A stretch of 64,000 nt of DNA from Aquarana catesbeiana (taxonomy: Eukaryota > Chordata > Amphibia > Anura > Ranidae), in the NCBI RefSeq assembly GCF_042186555.1, contig NC_133329.1, forward strand, positions 75,780,557-75,844,556, read 5' to 3'. Below, piece by piece: positions 55,086-64,000 of this stretch. The notes beneath the pieces are model-generated. The model was not told the origin of the DNA. It did no database searches and was given only the letters and a program-made list of their open reading frames with translations. Each line of letters begins with the position of its first letter. Positions within the stretch are counted from its first letter, which is position 1. Both the position numbers and the translations under genes were made by a program.

Positions 55086-55301
55086 ACAACCATAAAGCTG
55101 CAGATAGTAAAGGAGAGAGAGGGATCTGTATAATCAGTCCAACAGCATAGTATCAACGAGGCGAGGTGATACTATGCTGTTGGACTGATTATACAGATCC
55201 CTCTCTCTCCTTTACTATCTGCAGCTTTATGGTTGTCAGCCCGGACCCCGAGTCCTCCTCCTTCCCCCTACATCACAACCTGTAGGTCTCCCCCGTTTGG
55301 A
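55021..55301. repeat. Perfect 135-bp inverted repeat, 11-base loop
   Basis: Left arm 55,021-55,155 and right arm 55,167-55,301 are exact reverse complements (checked base by base at both ends and through the middle blocks) around ACGAGGCGAGG. The left arm continues the L1 fragment, so the right arm is a mirror copy of an LINE 3' end. Confidence 0.9.
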
Positions 55302-55756
55302 TCTAGCTTACAGGTCCGGTTAATTTTTGGACCCCAGCCCGCGCACAAACGCCGCGCCAAATCTTAGGCGCGGCGGTTTTCAGCACCCATTGGGATTGCA
55401 TTATATGCACCAGTCATTACAATTTCACTCTACATGTTCCGCGATCTGGCTCTCTTTGTATGCACATGGCCTGGGAGACCGTTGTGAAGCTGATTTTATG
55501 CCTTGGATACTTCTATAGCACATGTATTTTGGAAATGGTAACTCTCACTTAATGAACCCTGATGAAGGATTCTCCGAAACGCGTCAGTTTAGTGAGACTT
55601 ATTACATTTCCACTTTTGGTTTTCCTCTCAATGTGATGCAGTTGTGTCCAAATTACATGTCCTTGCTTTTTGATGTATCCCATTGTATATATTGTTTGTG
55701 TTTGATTTGTATTTTTGTATATTTTTTGTTGTACTTTTGAATTTTGTAATAAAATT
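55302..55756 (+). mobile_element. Penelope-like untranslated fragment with hammerhead-like motif
   Basis: Contains CCTGATGAAGGATTCTCCG followed by AAACGCGTC (55,558-55,585) and ends TTTTGTAATAAAATTA. The layout matches the terminal repeats of Penelope-like elements. It lies directly outside the left arm of the larger Penelope insertion. Confidence 0.5.
55559..55585 (+). ncRNA. Hammerhead-like motif
   Basis: CTGATGA, an extra A, stem II GGA-TTC-TCC, GAAA, then ACGCGT plus C (palindromic stem III, GTC cleavage triplet). Stem I is weak, with a C-A mismatch next to the cleavage site. The extra A between CTGATGA and stem II departs from the consensus. Confidence 0.4.
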
Positions 55757-56907
55757 ATGATAAAGTCAGAGGAAGGGAATATGGGGATTATGACGGTGCC
55801 AGGAAAAACACAGTATATTTATTTAAAATAAATAATTTTTATTGAGACATATCATGTATATAAAAAATATAAACAGAAGGATTACAAAATCAAGGTGTGC
55901 ATAAATACTAAAAACATATCTGTAGTGAACTTCACAGGGCTTGGCCTCATGGGTGTGACGGCCAATGCGAAGGGTAGGTATTTTAATTATCCGACATGTT
56001 TCGCCAGTGTTGGCTTCTTCAGGGATAGGTTGTTAATACCTAGAACGCTACAATAATTCTGTGAAAATGACATAACAATCAGTAGATGTAATCGAATAAA
56101 TGATACAATAGAAAAAATATCATTTAAGTAGATATATATATATATATGTTTGCGAGCTGACAGTATAGACTGACCTCCACCACCACCCAAAGGGCACCAA
56201 GAGAAAGTCCCCACACAACATCGGGCAGCCCAGAGATCCCCATCCCGAAACAATCACCCAACCAGACATTCTATAGATGGAAATGAGATACCTGCAGGTC
56301 ACCAAGGGGGGCCCCCACACACCTCCAGCACTAAACCTCCAGCCAAGATCACAATGAGTAGCTGCAGGGGGCAGTAAAAAGGACCTGGCCAAGTATGTAT
56401 CTAAAGAGGTATAAATTATTTAGAATAAGATCATTTATCATAATGTCATATTTTTTCAAAGAAGTCATATAAGTTCAAATAGTTGGTGGAGAAAATTCAT
56501 TATATGGGACTAAAGAGTCTCCAATTAATGTACTTACAAAAGTAGTGCTCTTTAAAGTGAATGGCGGGACACCGATAAGTCCTTCAGTTTAGAGAGAAAC
56601 TTTAAGCAACAATAGGAGACGTATCTCTATGATTTGCATAAACAGGAGAAGAGTTTATATGCCACTTGTAAAATTATCTGGGGGGGAGAAGGTATAATCA
56701 CAAAATGCACTTTGGTTGATCCATAGGTAGATTACACCAGCAAAAAGCAAGGTAAGTACACACTTACCATTAAGTAGATATAGAGCGAAATGCTGGGCTA
56801 AGTAAAGCCTGCAGCCAGTGATAACACTAAATAGGAAAAACCAAAAAGCAAAAGATAGTAAGAACAAAAAGTAAGTCTATTAAGGCGCCAAGCAATAAGG
56901 GTCCATA
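55757..56907 (-). repeat. Left (3', sense) terminal arm of the Penelope element
   Basis: 1,151 bp, exact-length inverse of the right arm. Contains a short TA microsatellite and the hammerhead-like motif in sense with the RT gene. The outer end has AATAAAAATTATTTATT on the minus strand, a possible polyadenylation signal. Confidence 0.9.
55975..56042 (-). ncRNA. Hammerhead-like ribozyme motif, sense copy
   Basis: Minus strand. Stem I is 8 bp (TAGGTATT/AATACCTA), an internal loop of 7 and 5 bases, then 5 bp (TATCC/GGATA). The core is CTGAAGA plus one extra A; stem II GCCA/TGGC with loop ACAC; GAAA; a palindromic ACATGT; and the cleavage triplet GTC. It is the mirror of 60,998-61,065. Confidence 0.6.
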
Positions 56908-58077
56908 CTAGTACCTACCCAGTCAAGTGGTAGTTGATACGTCGGTGTCCTGTAACATCCCTGGCGAGTGTGCTGGCCTGGGATGCCGGCGTTCTTATGC
57001 CCCCCACACACGCGCGGCGTCTGACGTCACCGCACGTGTGAGCGGACAAAGGAAGCCACGGCGCATGCGCGCATCGCAAATCCGTCCCGGCCTACAAGGT
57101 CCAGAAGGCATTGCGGTGGTGTCCATGGTGATGTGATCAACATCACAGACAGGACGCGGTGTCAGACGCCGCATAGAGCGGAGTGATACCTGGAAAAGAA
57201 TAGAAATTTCCAATGCGTCGTGGCTAAAGTGGGCAGAGGGAATTCCCTACGCCCTTGGGTGTCCATACAGCTAAGTGTGTCCCCGGTAGGAGGCTAAAAG
57301 TACCGGATAAAGTGCATAAACCCCACATCAGGAAGCAGGGACTCGGGGACAATAGAGAAACCAGAAAGGGGATTGAGAGGGAATAAGGGAAGAGAAGGAG
57401 AAAAGGAAGGAGATGGGCCGGAAAGTGGAAAGACAGGAGAGGAAAGAGGCAAGGGAGAGGGGGAAAAAGAAGAGAAAGAAGGGGAAGAAGGGGAATGGGA
57501 AGGGAAAGAGAAAGCCCGAGCATCCGAGGGCACGGGGACGTCATCGAGGCACACAGAGGGAGAAGGTAAAGGTGGGCGAGAACACTCCAGGGACATGTGT
57601 AAAACCCCAAAGAAGCGCCTGCACACAAGGCATGAAATTGGGAAAGATTACAGAAGGAAAAATGAAGAAGGGGGGGGGGGGTTTTTTGTCCCTGGAGTGT
57701 GCTCACACAAGTCGCCCTGACAGCTCGCAAAAACCATACATAGGTAATAGTGATAAAGGTTCATAAACTACCAATCAAACAAAGAGGTCAACATATAATT
57801 TACACTAATGTACAAGATAATAAAATAAGTGTCTTAACTGAACATAAATATACCGTGAAGTATCCCATAATAAGAGAAAGTATATTTTTTTCTCCCAAAG
57901 GAAAAAGAAAAAAAGAAAAAGAAGGGAAAGGGGGGGGGGGGGGGGGGGGCTGTGTCCCAATCCAACACAGCCAACTTATGCATGGGGAGGGCTAAAGGGA
58001 GGATTATGAAGAAAACACATAAATAAAGTAAATGAATGCAGTAAAACTTAATATAGTCCACATCACAGAGGAGTGTT
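56908..58077 (-). other. Penelope 3' untranslated region with purine tract and G runs
   Basis: GC-rich near 57,000-57,150, then a purine tract of about 240 bp on the + strand (57,350-57,590), G12 at 57,670-57,681 and G20 at 57,930-57,949. The ORFs on both strands here are composition artefacts. Confidence 0.6.
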
Positions 58078-60136
58078 TTATAAGAAGGGTTTGAAACTAA
58101 TATTTTCATTGAGCCCAGGATATCTGGTGGCATCCAAAATGTGTATCCACTTGGTTTCTAACTGTAAAAGTTTCTGATCAATATCTCCACCCCTTACATG
58201 TACAGGGATGTGTTCTAATGCTGTAAATCCTATGACATGGGGATTAAACTCATGATGCTGTGCTATATGTCGATTAATAGAGGTAGAAGTCTTCCCTTTC
58301 AATAAGGGCTTGATATGGTCTCGAATCCTCACACAAAATTGGCGTTTGGTTTTACCCACATAGTAACTGCCACAGAGGCATGTGGCAAGATATACTACAC
58401 CAATAGTCTGGCACGTGACTTTATGTTTAATTTTGTATGTTTGGCCATTGGGAAGCGGTTTCTCGCGTGTATCGTAGATGAACTCACATGTGTCACAGTG
58501 GCCACAAGGAAATGTGCCATGCACAGTTGAAAGGCACTCAAGTTTAGATGTATGGTGACTCATCGTGACTTTATCCCGTAGGGATGGGGAGCGACGGTAA
58601 GTAATTTGAGGCTGAGAGTGGATGTATTTTTTAATGGTATTGTCTGCTGTCAAGAGAGGCCAAAATTTACATAAAATGTCTCTTATTTCCTTGTGATGTT
58701 GGGAATATTGGGTTATAACCCGGACAGGCTGGACATCATCCCTATTTTTGGTAGAAAATATCAGTTTTTTACGATCCAATTTTCTAACTTTGTTGAAGGC
58801 CTGCTTAAGCAAGTTATGACTGTAACCTCTTCTTTTTAGTCTTTCATAAAGTTCATGTGAGGCCTTAAAGAAGTCACCTTCATCCGTACAGTTTCGTCTA
58901 ATACGCAAGTATTGGCTGTAAGGAATGCTGTTGAGCAATGGTTTGGGATGGGCACTGTCTGCATGTAAAATAGTGTTCCCTGATGTTTCTTTGCGAAACA
59001 GAGACGAGGAAAGATTTCCTTCAGAGTCCAATCGTATTTCCAGGTCAAGGAAAGTGATCCTTGTCTGGCTACACTCCATTGTGAACTTAAGATTATACGA
59101 GTTAACCGCAAGAGTGTCTATAAATCTCGAGAGATGTTCTCGAGTACCTGTCCAAAAGAAAATGATATCGTCTATATACCTGTGCCACGAGGTAACGTGG
59201 CACAGGAAATCGACCAAATCATGATTGGAAAAAAGGTCTTTTTCCCACCCCCCCAGGTACAAGTTGGCGTAGGATGGCGCACATTTAGTGCCCATGGCTA
59301 CGCCTTGTACCTGGAGGAAGTGGGAAGTACCAAATACAAAGTGGTTACGTGTTAGGATAAATTTCAGGAGGTCAACAACAAATTGGTTGTATGCCTCAGA
59401 GCTAGGGCCTCTGTCTTGTAGCAGTTTAGAAATAACTTGAGTACCAGTATCATGGGGTATTGTGTTATACAGACTTTCTACGTCCAAAGCCACCATCCAC
59501 GTGTTTCCTGGAAGCTTTAGATTCTCAAGAACACGGAGAAGGTGTACTGTATCCTGTATATATGAAGGAAGAGCCTGAACATGTGGGCTCAGGTACTTGT
59601 CCACCAAAGCACTCGCATTTTCTGTCAAGCTTAAACATCCTGATATAATTGGGCGCCCAGGGGGATTTTTTAGAGACTTATGAAGTTTGGGCAAGGCATA
59701 GAACGTGGGTATTCTTCCATCTTTGACATTTAGGAATTTCCAGGTGTTAATGTCTATGATTCCCTTCTGGTAAGCAGAAAAGATGAGTTCATAATATTCG
59801 CAAGCGTAATTTTCAATAAGTGTACGTGAGATGGGTCTATACCAATCAGGGTTGTCAAGGATGTTGCGGCACATGGTTTCATATGCCGCAACATCCATGA
59901 CAACCACATTACCACCTTTGTCCGCAGGCTTTATAACTAAGCCAGCGTGGTTTTGAAGAGATCTCAAGGCCTGTCTTTGGGCTCCAGACAAATTGGAGGA
60001 ACGTGAAGTGGAAAAATCGGTATCTCTGATGGTCTTAGTTATTTGTTCAACGAATGCCCAGATGTTGGGATTCGTGGAAAGGTTAGGGAAATTGGTAGAT
60101 TTGGGTTTGAAGCATAAGGGAGGAGGGAAGGATATG
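58078..60136 (-). CDS. Penelope-like reverse transcriptase with GIY-YIG endonuclease
   Basis: 637 codons from 59,991, and open for about 48 more codons up to a TAA near 60,140, without an obvious ATG. Domains in order: the IKPADKGGNVVV block near the start, GRPIISG, motif A (VALDVESLYNTI), motif B (GVAMGTKCAPSYANL), motif C (YIDDIIFFW), ITFLDLEI, a Cys-containing linker (CGHCDTCEF), and a GIY-YIG nuclease (GVVYLATCLCGSYYVGKT). The enzyme would reverse-transcribe its own RNA and nick the target (family knowledge). The N-terminus is missing, replaced by the inverted arm, so this copy is probably not autonomous although the rest is intact. Confidence 0.92.
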
Positions 60137-61283
60137 GACCCTTATTGCTTGGCGCCTTAATAGACTTACTTTTTGTTCTTACTATCTTTTGCTTTTTGGT
60201 TTTTCCTATTTAGTGTTATCACTGGCTGCAGGCTTTACTTAGCCCAGCATTTCGCTCTATATCTACTTAATGGTAAGTGTGTACTTACCTTGCTTTTTGC
60301 TGGTGTAATCTACCTATGGATCAACCAAAGTGCATTTTGTGATTATACCTTCTCCCCCCCAGATAATTTTACAAGTGGCATATAAACTCTTCTCCTGTTT
60401 ATGCAAATCATAGAGATACGTCTCCTATTGTTGCTTAAAGTTTCTCTCTAAACTGAAGGACTTATCGGTGTCCCGCCATTCACTTTAAAGAGCACTACTT
60501 TTGTAAGTACATTAATTGGAGACTCTTTAGTCCCATATAATGAATTTTCTCCACCAACTATTTGAACTTATATGACTTCTTTGAAAAAATATGACATTAT
60601 GATAAATGATCTTATTCTAAATAATTTATACCTCTTTAGATACATACTTGGCCAGGTCCTTTTTACTGCCCCCTGCAGCTACTCATTGTGATCTTGGCTG
60701 GAGGTTTAGTGCTGGAGGTGTGTGGGGGCCCCCCTTGGTGACCTGCAGGTATCTCATTTCCATCTATAGAATGTCTGGTTGGGTGATTGTTTCGGGATGG
60801 GGATCTCTGGGCTGCCCGATGTTGTGTGGGGACTTTCTCTTGGTGCCCTTTGGGTGGTGGTGGAGGTCAGTCTATACTGTCAGCTCGCAAACATATATAT
60901 ATATATATCTACTTAAATGATATTTTTTCTATTGTATCATTTATTCGATTACATCTACTGATTGTTATGTCATTTTCACAGAATTATTGTAGCGTTCTAG
61001 GTATTAACAACCTATCCCTGAAGAAGCCAACACTGGCGAAACATGTCGGATAATTAAAATACCTACCCTTCGCATTGGCCGTCACACCCATGAGGCCAAG
61101 CCCTGTGAAGTTCACTACAGATATGTTTTTAGTATTTATGCACACCTTGATTTTGTAATCCTTCTGTTTATATTTTTTATATACATGATATGTCTCAATA
61201 AAAATTATTTATTTTAAATAAATATACTGTGTTTTTCCTGGCACCGTCATAATCCCCATATTCCCTTCCTCTGACTTTATCAT
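60133..61283 (+). repeat. Right (5', antisense) terminal arm of the Penelope element
   Basis: Inverse of 55,757-56,907 over 1,151 bp. The ORFs here (60,173-60,385, 60,648-60,920, 60,787-61,053) have identical partners in the left arm and are shadows. Confidence 0.9.
60998..61065 (+). ncRNA. Hammerhead-like ribozyme motif, antisense copy
   Basis: Same structure as the left-arm copy: core CTGAAGA at 61,018-61,024, extra A at 61,025, stem II 61,026-61,037, GAA at 61,038-61,040, ACATGT at 61,041-61,046, predicted cleavage after C61,047. Stem I is 61,013-61,017 with 61,048-61,052, and 60,998-61,005 with 61,058-61,065. Confidence 0.6.
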
Positions 61284-61492
61284 TAGATTTTTGGGATGAG
61301 GTGCTGTATCACATTGAGGACCGCCCAGCCACATAGTAATTTTTGTAATAAAATTATATATTTTTTACTTACATTGCATAATTGATGGTAGTGCCTCAAA
61401 AGTCCCGCTCTAGGGGAATGTTTTGGTCTTTTTGGATTTTTGGGATGTGGCACACCCTCTGCTTAGTACTACTCCCTGTCAGAGACCTCTTT
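61284..61492. other. Residual Penelope-type tail and junction
   Basis: TTTTTGTAATAAAATTAT at about 61,342-61,359 repeats the sequence just left of the insertion at 55,744-55,758. Otherwise non-coding, up to the resumption of the CR1-like element. Confidence 0.4.
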
Positions 61493-62586
61493 TACTGTAC
61501 AAAGTAAGGTCCGTTGGCATGGACCATAGGGTGAGTACATGGATTGAAAACTGACTACAAAGGCGAGTTCAGAGGATGGTGATAAATGGGGAGTACTCGG
61601 AATGGTCAGGGGTGGGTAGTGGGGATCCCCAGGGTTATGTGCTGGGACCAATCCTATTTAATTTGTTCATAAACGACCTGGAGGATGGGATAAACAGTTC
61701 AATCTCTGTATTTCCAGACGATACTAAGCTAAGCAGGGCAATAACTTCTCCGCAGGATGTGGAATCCTTGCAAAAAGATCTGAACAAATTAATGGGGTGG
61801 CAACTATATGGCAAATGAGGTTCAATGTAGAAAAATTTTAAATAATAAAAATATGAATGCAATCTATACACTGGGTGGAGAACCTCTGGGGGAATCTAGG
61901 ATGGAAAAGGACCTGGGGGTCCTAGTAGATGTTAGGCTCAGCAATGGCATGCAATGCCAAGCTGCTGCTAACAAAGCAAACAGAATATTGGCATGCATTA
62001 AAAAGGGGATTCACTCCAAAGATAAAACGATAATTCTCCCGCTCTACAAGACTCTGGTCCGGCCGCACCTGGAGTATGCTGTCCAGTTCTGGGGACCAGT
62101 CCTCAGGAAGGATGTACTGGAAATGGAGCGAGAACAAAGAAGGGCAACTAAACTAATAAAGGGCCTGGAGGATCTTAGTTATGAGGAAAGGTTGCGAGCA
62201 CTGAACTTATTCTCTCTGGAGAAGAGACGCTTGAGAGGGGATATGATTTCAATTTACAAATACCGTACTGGTGACCCCACAATAGGGATAAAACTTTTTC
62301 GCGGAAGGGAGTTTAACAAGACACGTGGCCACTCATTAAAATTAGAAGAAAAACGGGTTAAACCTTAAACTACGTAGAGGGTTCTTTACTGTAAGAGCGG
62401 CAAGGATGTGGAATTCCCTTTCACAGGCAGTGGTCTCAGCGGGGAGCATTGATAGCTTCAAGAAACTATTAGATAAGCACCTGAACGACCGCAACATACA
62501 GGGATATACAATGCAATACTGACACATAATCACACACATAGGTTGGACTTGATGGACTTGTGTCTTTTTTTCAACCTCACCTACTA
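61493..62586 (+). pseudogene. CR1-like LINE reverse transcriptase, 3' portion and tail
   Basis: Starts with CTGTACAAAGTAAGG and the RT region encoding MDHRVSTWI, then GSGDPQGYVLGPILFNLFIND and the catalytic block VFPDDTKL (Pro in place of the usual Ala). A frameshift follows near 61,810, and the next frame (61,808-62,368) carries EKDLGVLVD and LVRPHLEYAVQFWGP. After another shift comes the WNSLSQAVV tail. The 3' end is GGTTGGACTTGATGGACTTG and CTATGTAACTATGTAAC, the usual end of these LINEs. About 85 bp between the two halves is absent. Confidence 0.85.
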
Positions 62587-62793
62587 TGTAACTATGTAAC
62601 TTCTATGGATGCTTTGAAGCACCACTAAAGCGACATGGGGTATAATTTTTGAAGCGAAGCCGGAGCAAAGCAAACACAAGGTGTAAACAGCACTGTAAGC
62701 TAACCATTTTATTTAGTGACAGGGGCTTTGATTGACGTTCAGAGAACTTTAACAAAGCGTGTCCGAAGCCTTGTTTTGAAGCAAGTGTAAACT
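62587..62793. mobile_element. Right half of the split MITE
   Basis: Continues the element interrupted at 54,162 and ends GAAGCAAGTGTAAACT, inverse of the start at 54,067. Repeated GAAGC motifs inside. Confidence 0.7.
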
Positions 62794-63299
62794 AGCTGTT
62801 ACTGCTTTAAGTTTTTTTGCGTAGTTTTGTATAGAGTAGAACCTCTGACATGTTTTTTTTGCTGTCTGTATCCCCACTAGGAATACTTATCATTTCTTTT
62901 TGTTCTGGTAATCACTTTCCCTGAAGCTAAAAAAGTGAAGGGAAACACTAAATTTTGATTTGTCACCAGAAAAGGAATAGAGTGGAAATCTGCGAATGGT
63001 GACAACTGCCTGAGAGGGGATTTCTCTCACATTGGAAAAATTTCCTCTCATCGGCAAGTGCGATATTTTCCATTTAAAATCAATTTAATATCAATGGAAA
63101 ACATTCAACCAGCCAAGAAAATAGCCCAACATACAGTTTTGTACCCATTCGCATATTCACTTTTACTGGGCGAATTGCTATGCAAAATTTTTGGAAATCC
63201 ATCCTTTCTGAAGGGAATTCTCCCTAACGGGATGCAGATGGCTTAAAAAAATGAACCCTTTCCTACTGTATGCAAAATGGGTTTAGGTTCAGATATACT
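62794..63299. other. Unassigned non-coding sequence
   Basis: No recognised repeat end or gene. Confidence 0.4.
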
Positions 63300-64000
63300 T
63301 TAACCACTTGCTGCCCGCCATATAGCAAAATGACGGCAGCAAAGTGGTTTCAATAACCTGACCGGACGCCATATAACGTCTTCAGGATATTGGGGGCGCG
63401 CATCGCGGTGATCGTTGTTGCGGTGTGTCAGTCTGACACACCGCAACTGCGATCTAGGTAAAGAGTCTCTGACAGAGACTCTTTACCATGTGATCAGCCG
63501 TGTCCAATCACAGCTGTTCACAATGTAAACAGGAAGAGCCATTGATCGGCTATTGCTCTGTCAGACACGACTAGAGGAGAGCCAATCGGCTGCTCCTCTG
63601 ACAGGGGAGGTCTGTGCTGATCGATTATCAGCGCAGCCCCCCCCCCCCCCCCCGAGGATGCCCACACTGGACCACCAGGGATGCCACTAGGACCACCAGA
63701 GATGTCACCATCAAGTGTGCCACCCTAGACCACCAGGGATGCCAATCAGTGCCCACAATGGATGCCAGTGTCCACAATGGGCATCACTGATTGGCAGGCA
63801 TTATTGTTTGGCACTGATTGGCATCCATCAGTACCATACATTACAGTACATCAGTGCCACCTATCAGTGCCCATCCATGCCCATCTATGCTGCCTATCAG
63901 TGCCCATTCGTGCTGCATATCAGTGCCACATATTAGTGCCCATCATCAGTGCCCATCAATGCCACCTCATCAGTGCCACCTCATCGGTGCCCATCAGTGC
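63300..64000. repeat. Dispersed repeat beginning TTTAACCACTTGCTGCCCGCC, with C17 run and CAGTGCC repeats
   Basis: Same opening as the copies at 8,035, 45,040 and 47,025. It includes short inverted repeats (GGTGTGTCAGTCTGACACACC at 63,422; AGTCTCTGACAGAGACT at 63,464), a C17 run at 63,637-63,653 and then irregular repeats of CATCAGTGCCACC / ATCAGTGCCCAT that run to the window edge. Confidence 0.7.

Larger units (their letters stand above)
55757..61283 (-). mobile_element. Penelope-like element between 1,151-bp inverted arms
   Basis: Arms at 55,757-56,907 and 60,133-61,283 are inverted, have equal length and encode identical shadow ORFs, so they are essentially identical. Between them lie a minus-strand RT/GIY-YIG gene and about 1.2 kb of 3' untranslated sequence. 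The right arm abuts the ORF just where its N-terminus should continue, so the coding copy is 5'-truncated and joined to an inverted copy of its own terminal repeat, an arrangement known for Penelope elements. Arm identity and the open ORF suggest recent insertion. Confidence 0.88.

Noticed and set aside
57224..57766. ORFs rich in Glu/Gly/Lys or Pro/Ser/Leu
   Set aside because: Caused by the purine tract in the Penelope 3' region.
60173..61053. Three plus ORFs of 70-90 codons, duplicated at 55,987-56,867 minus
   Set aside because: Identity comes from the inverted arms; no domain. Treated as shadows.
1..64000. tRNA, rRNA or snRNA genes
   Set aside because: No cloverleaf with recognisable A and B boxes, no rRNA-like block and no U-RNA signature was noticed by eye; a tRNAscan and Rfam run would be decisive.

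Overview
This window looks like repeat-rich amphibian nuclear DNA, probably from a frog. The reasons are an intron-poor pair of TRIM/B30.2 genes of the kind expanded in frogs, Penelope-like elements, L1, CR1-like and Tc1-like elements, an endogenous retrovirus, and dozens of short inverted-repeat elements. Species and family are inferences. No bacterial or phage gene organisation is present.

Two host genes are convincing. Both are on the + strand: a TRIM25-like RING/B-box/coiled-coil/PRY-SPRY gene at 11,831-13,522 and a paralog at 27,959-29,485. Each has one coding exon whose ATG lies 2 bases after a splice-acceptor-like CAG, so a 5' non-coding exon is expected. A candidate first exon with a GTAAG donor (about 23,726-23,765), preceded by five GAAACNAAA-type motifs, lies upstream of the second gene. 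Both genes are preceded, in the presumed 5' intron, by arrays of one 43-bp minisatellite (10,946-11,637 and 24,307-25,860). A third array of the same family, in opposite orientation, fills 316-2,300. The layout is a tandem segmental duplication that was later loaded with transposons.

Region by region: 0.3-2.3 kb is 43-bp array 1. 2.3-8.0 kb is a decayed minus-strand endogenous retrovirus with one LTR and two inserted hAT-type MITEs. 8.0-10.5 kb holds a repeat and a 5'-truncated Penelope element. 10.9-13.5 kb is array 2 and TRIM gene 1. 13.6-18.8 kb is Tc1 relics, a solo-LTR-like block and MITEs. 18.8-20.3 kb is two minisatellites. 20.6-23.0 kb is two Tc1-like elements. 23.4-29.5 kb is the putative promoter, array 3, an LTR-like block and TRIM gene 2. 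30-37 kb is MITEs and a foldback Tc1 element carrying a TTAA-flanked MITE. 37.4-41.9 kb is a 4.4-kb non-autonomous hAT-type insertion with nested elements. 42-47 kb is more MITEs. 47.3-53.7 kb is a full-length but mutated L1 with a 15-bp target duplication. 54.1-62.8 kb is a nested stack: a MITE split by a CR1-like LINE, itself split by an L1 tail ending in a 135-bp-arm hairpin and by a Penelope element between two 1,151-bp inverted arms. Each arm contains a hammerhead-ribozyme-like motif. 63.3-64 kb is dispersed repeat.

The most unusual signals are the Penelope element with mirror-image arms and hammerhead-like motifs, the association of the 43-bp minisatellite with duplicated TRIM genes, the internal duplication in TRIM gene 1, and the 135-bp hairpin.
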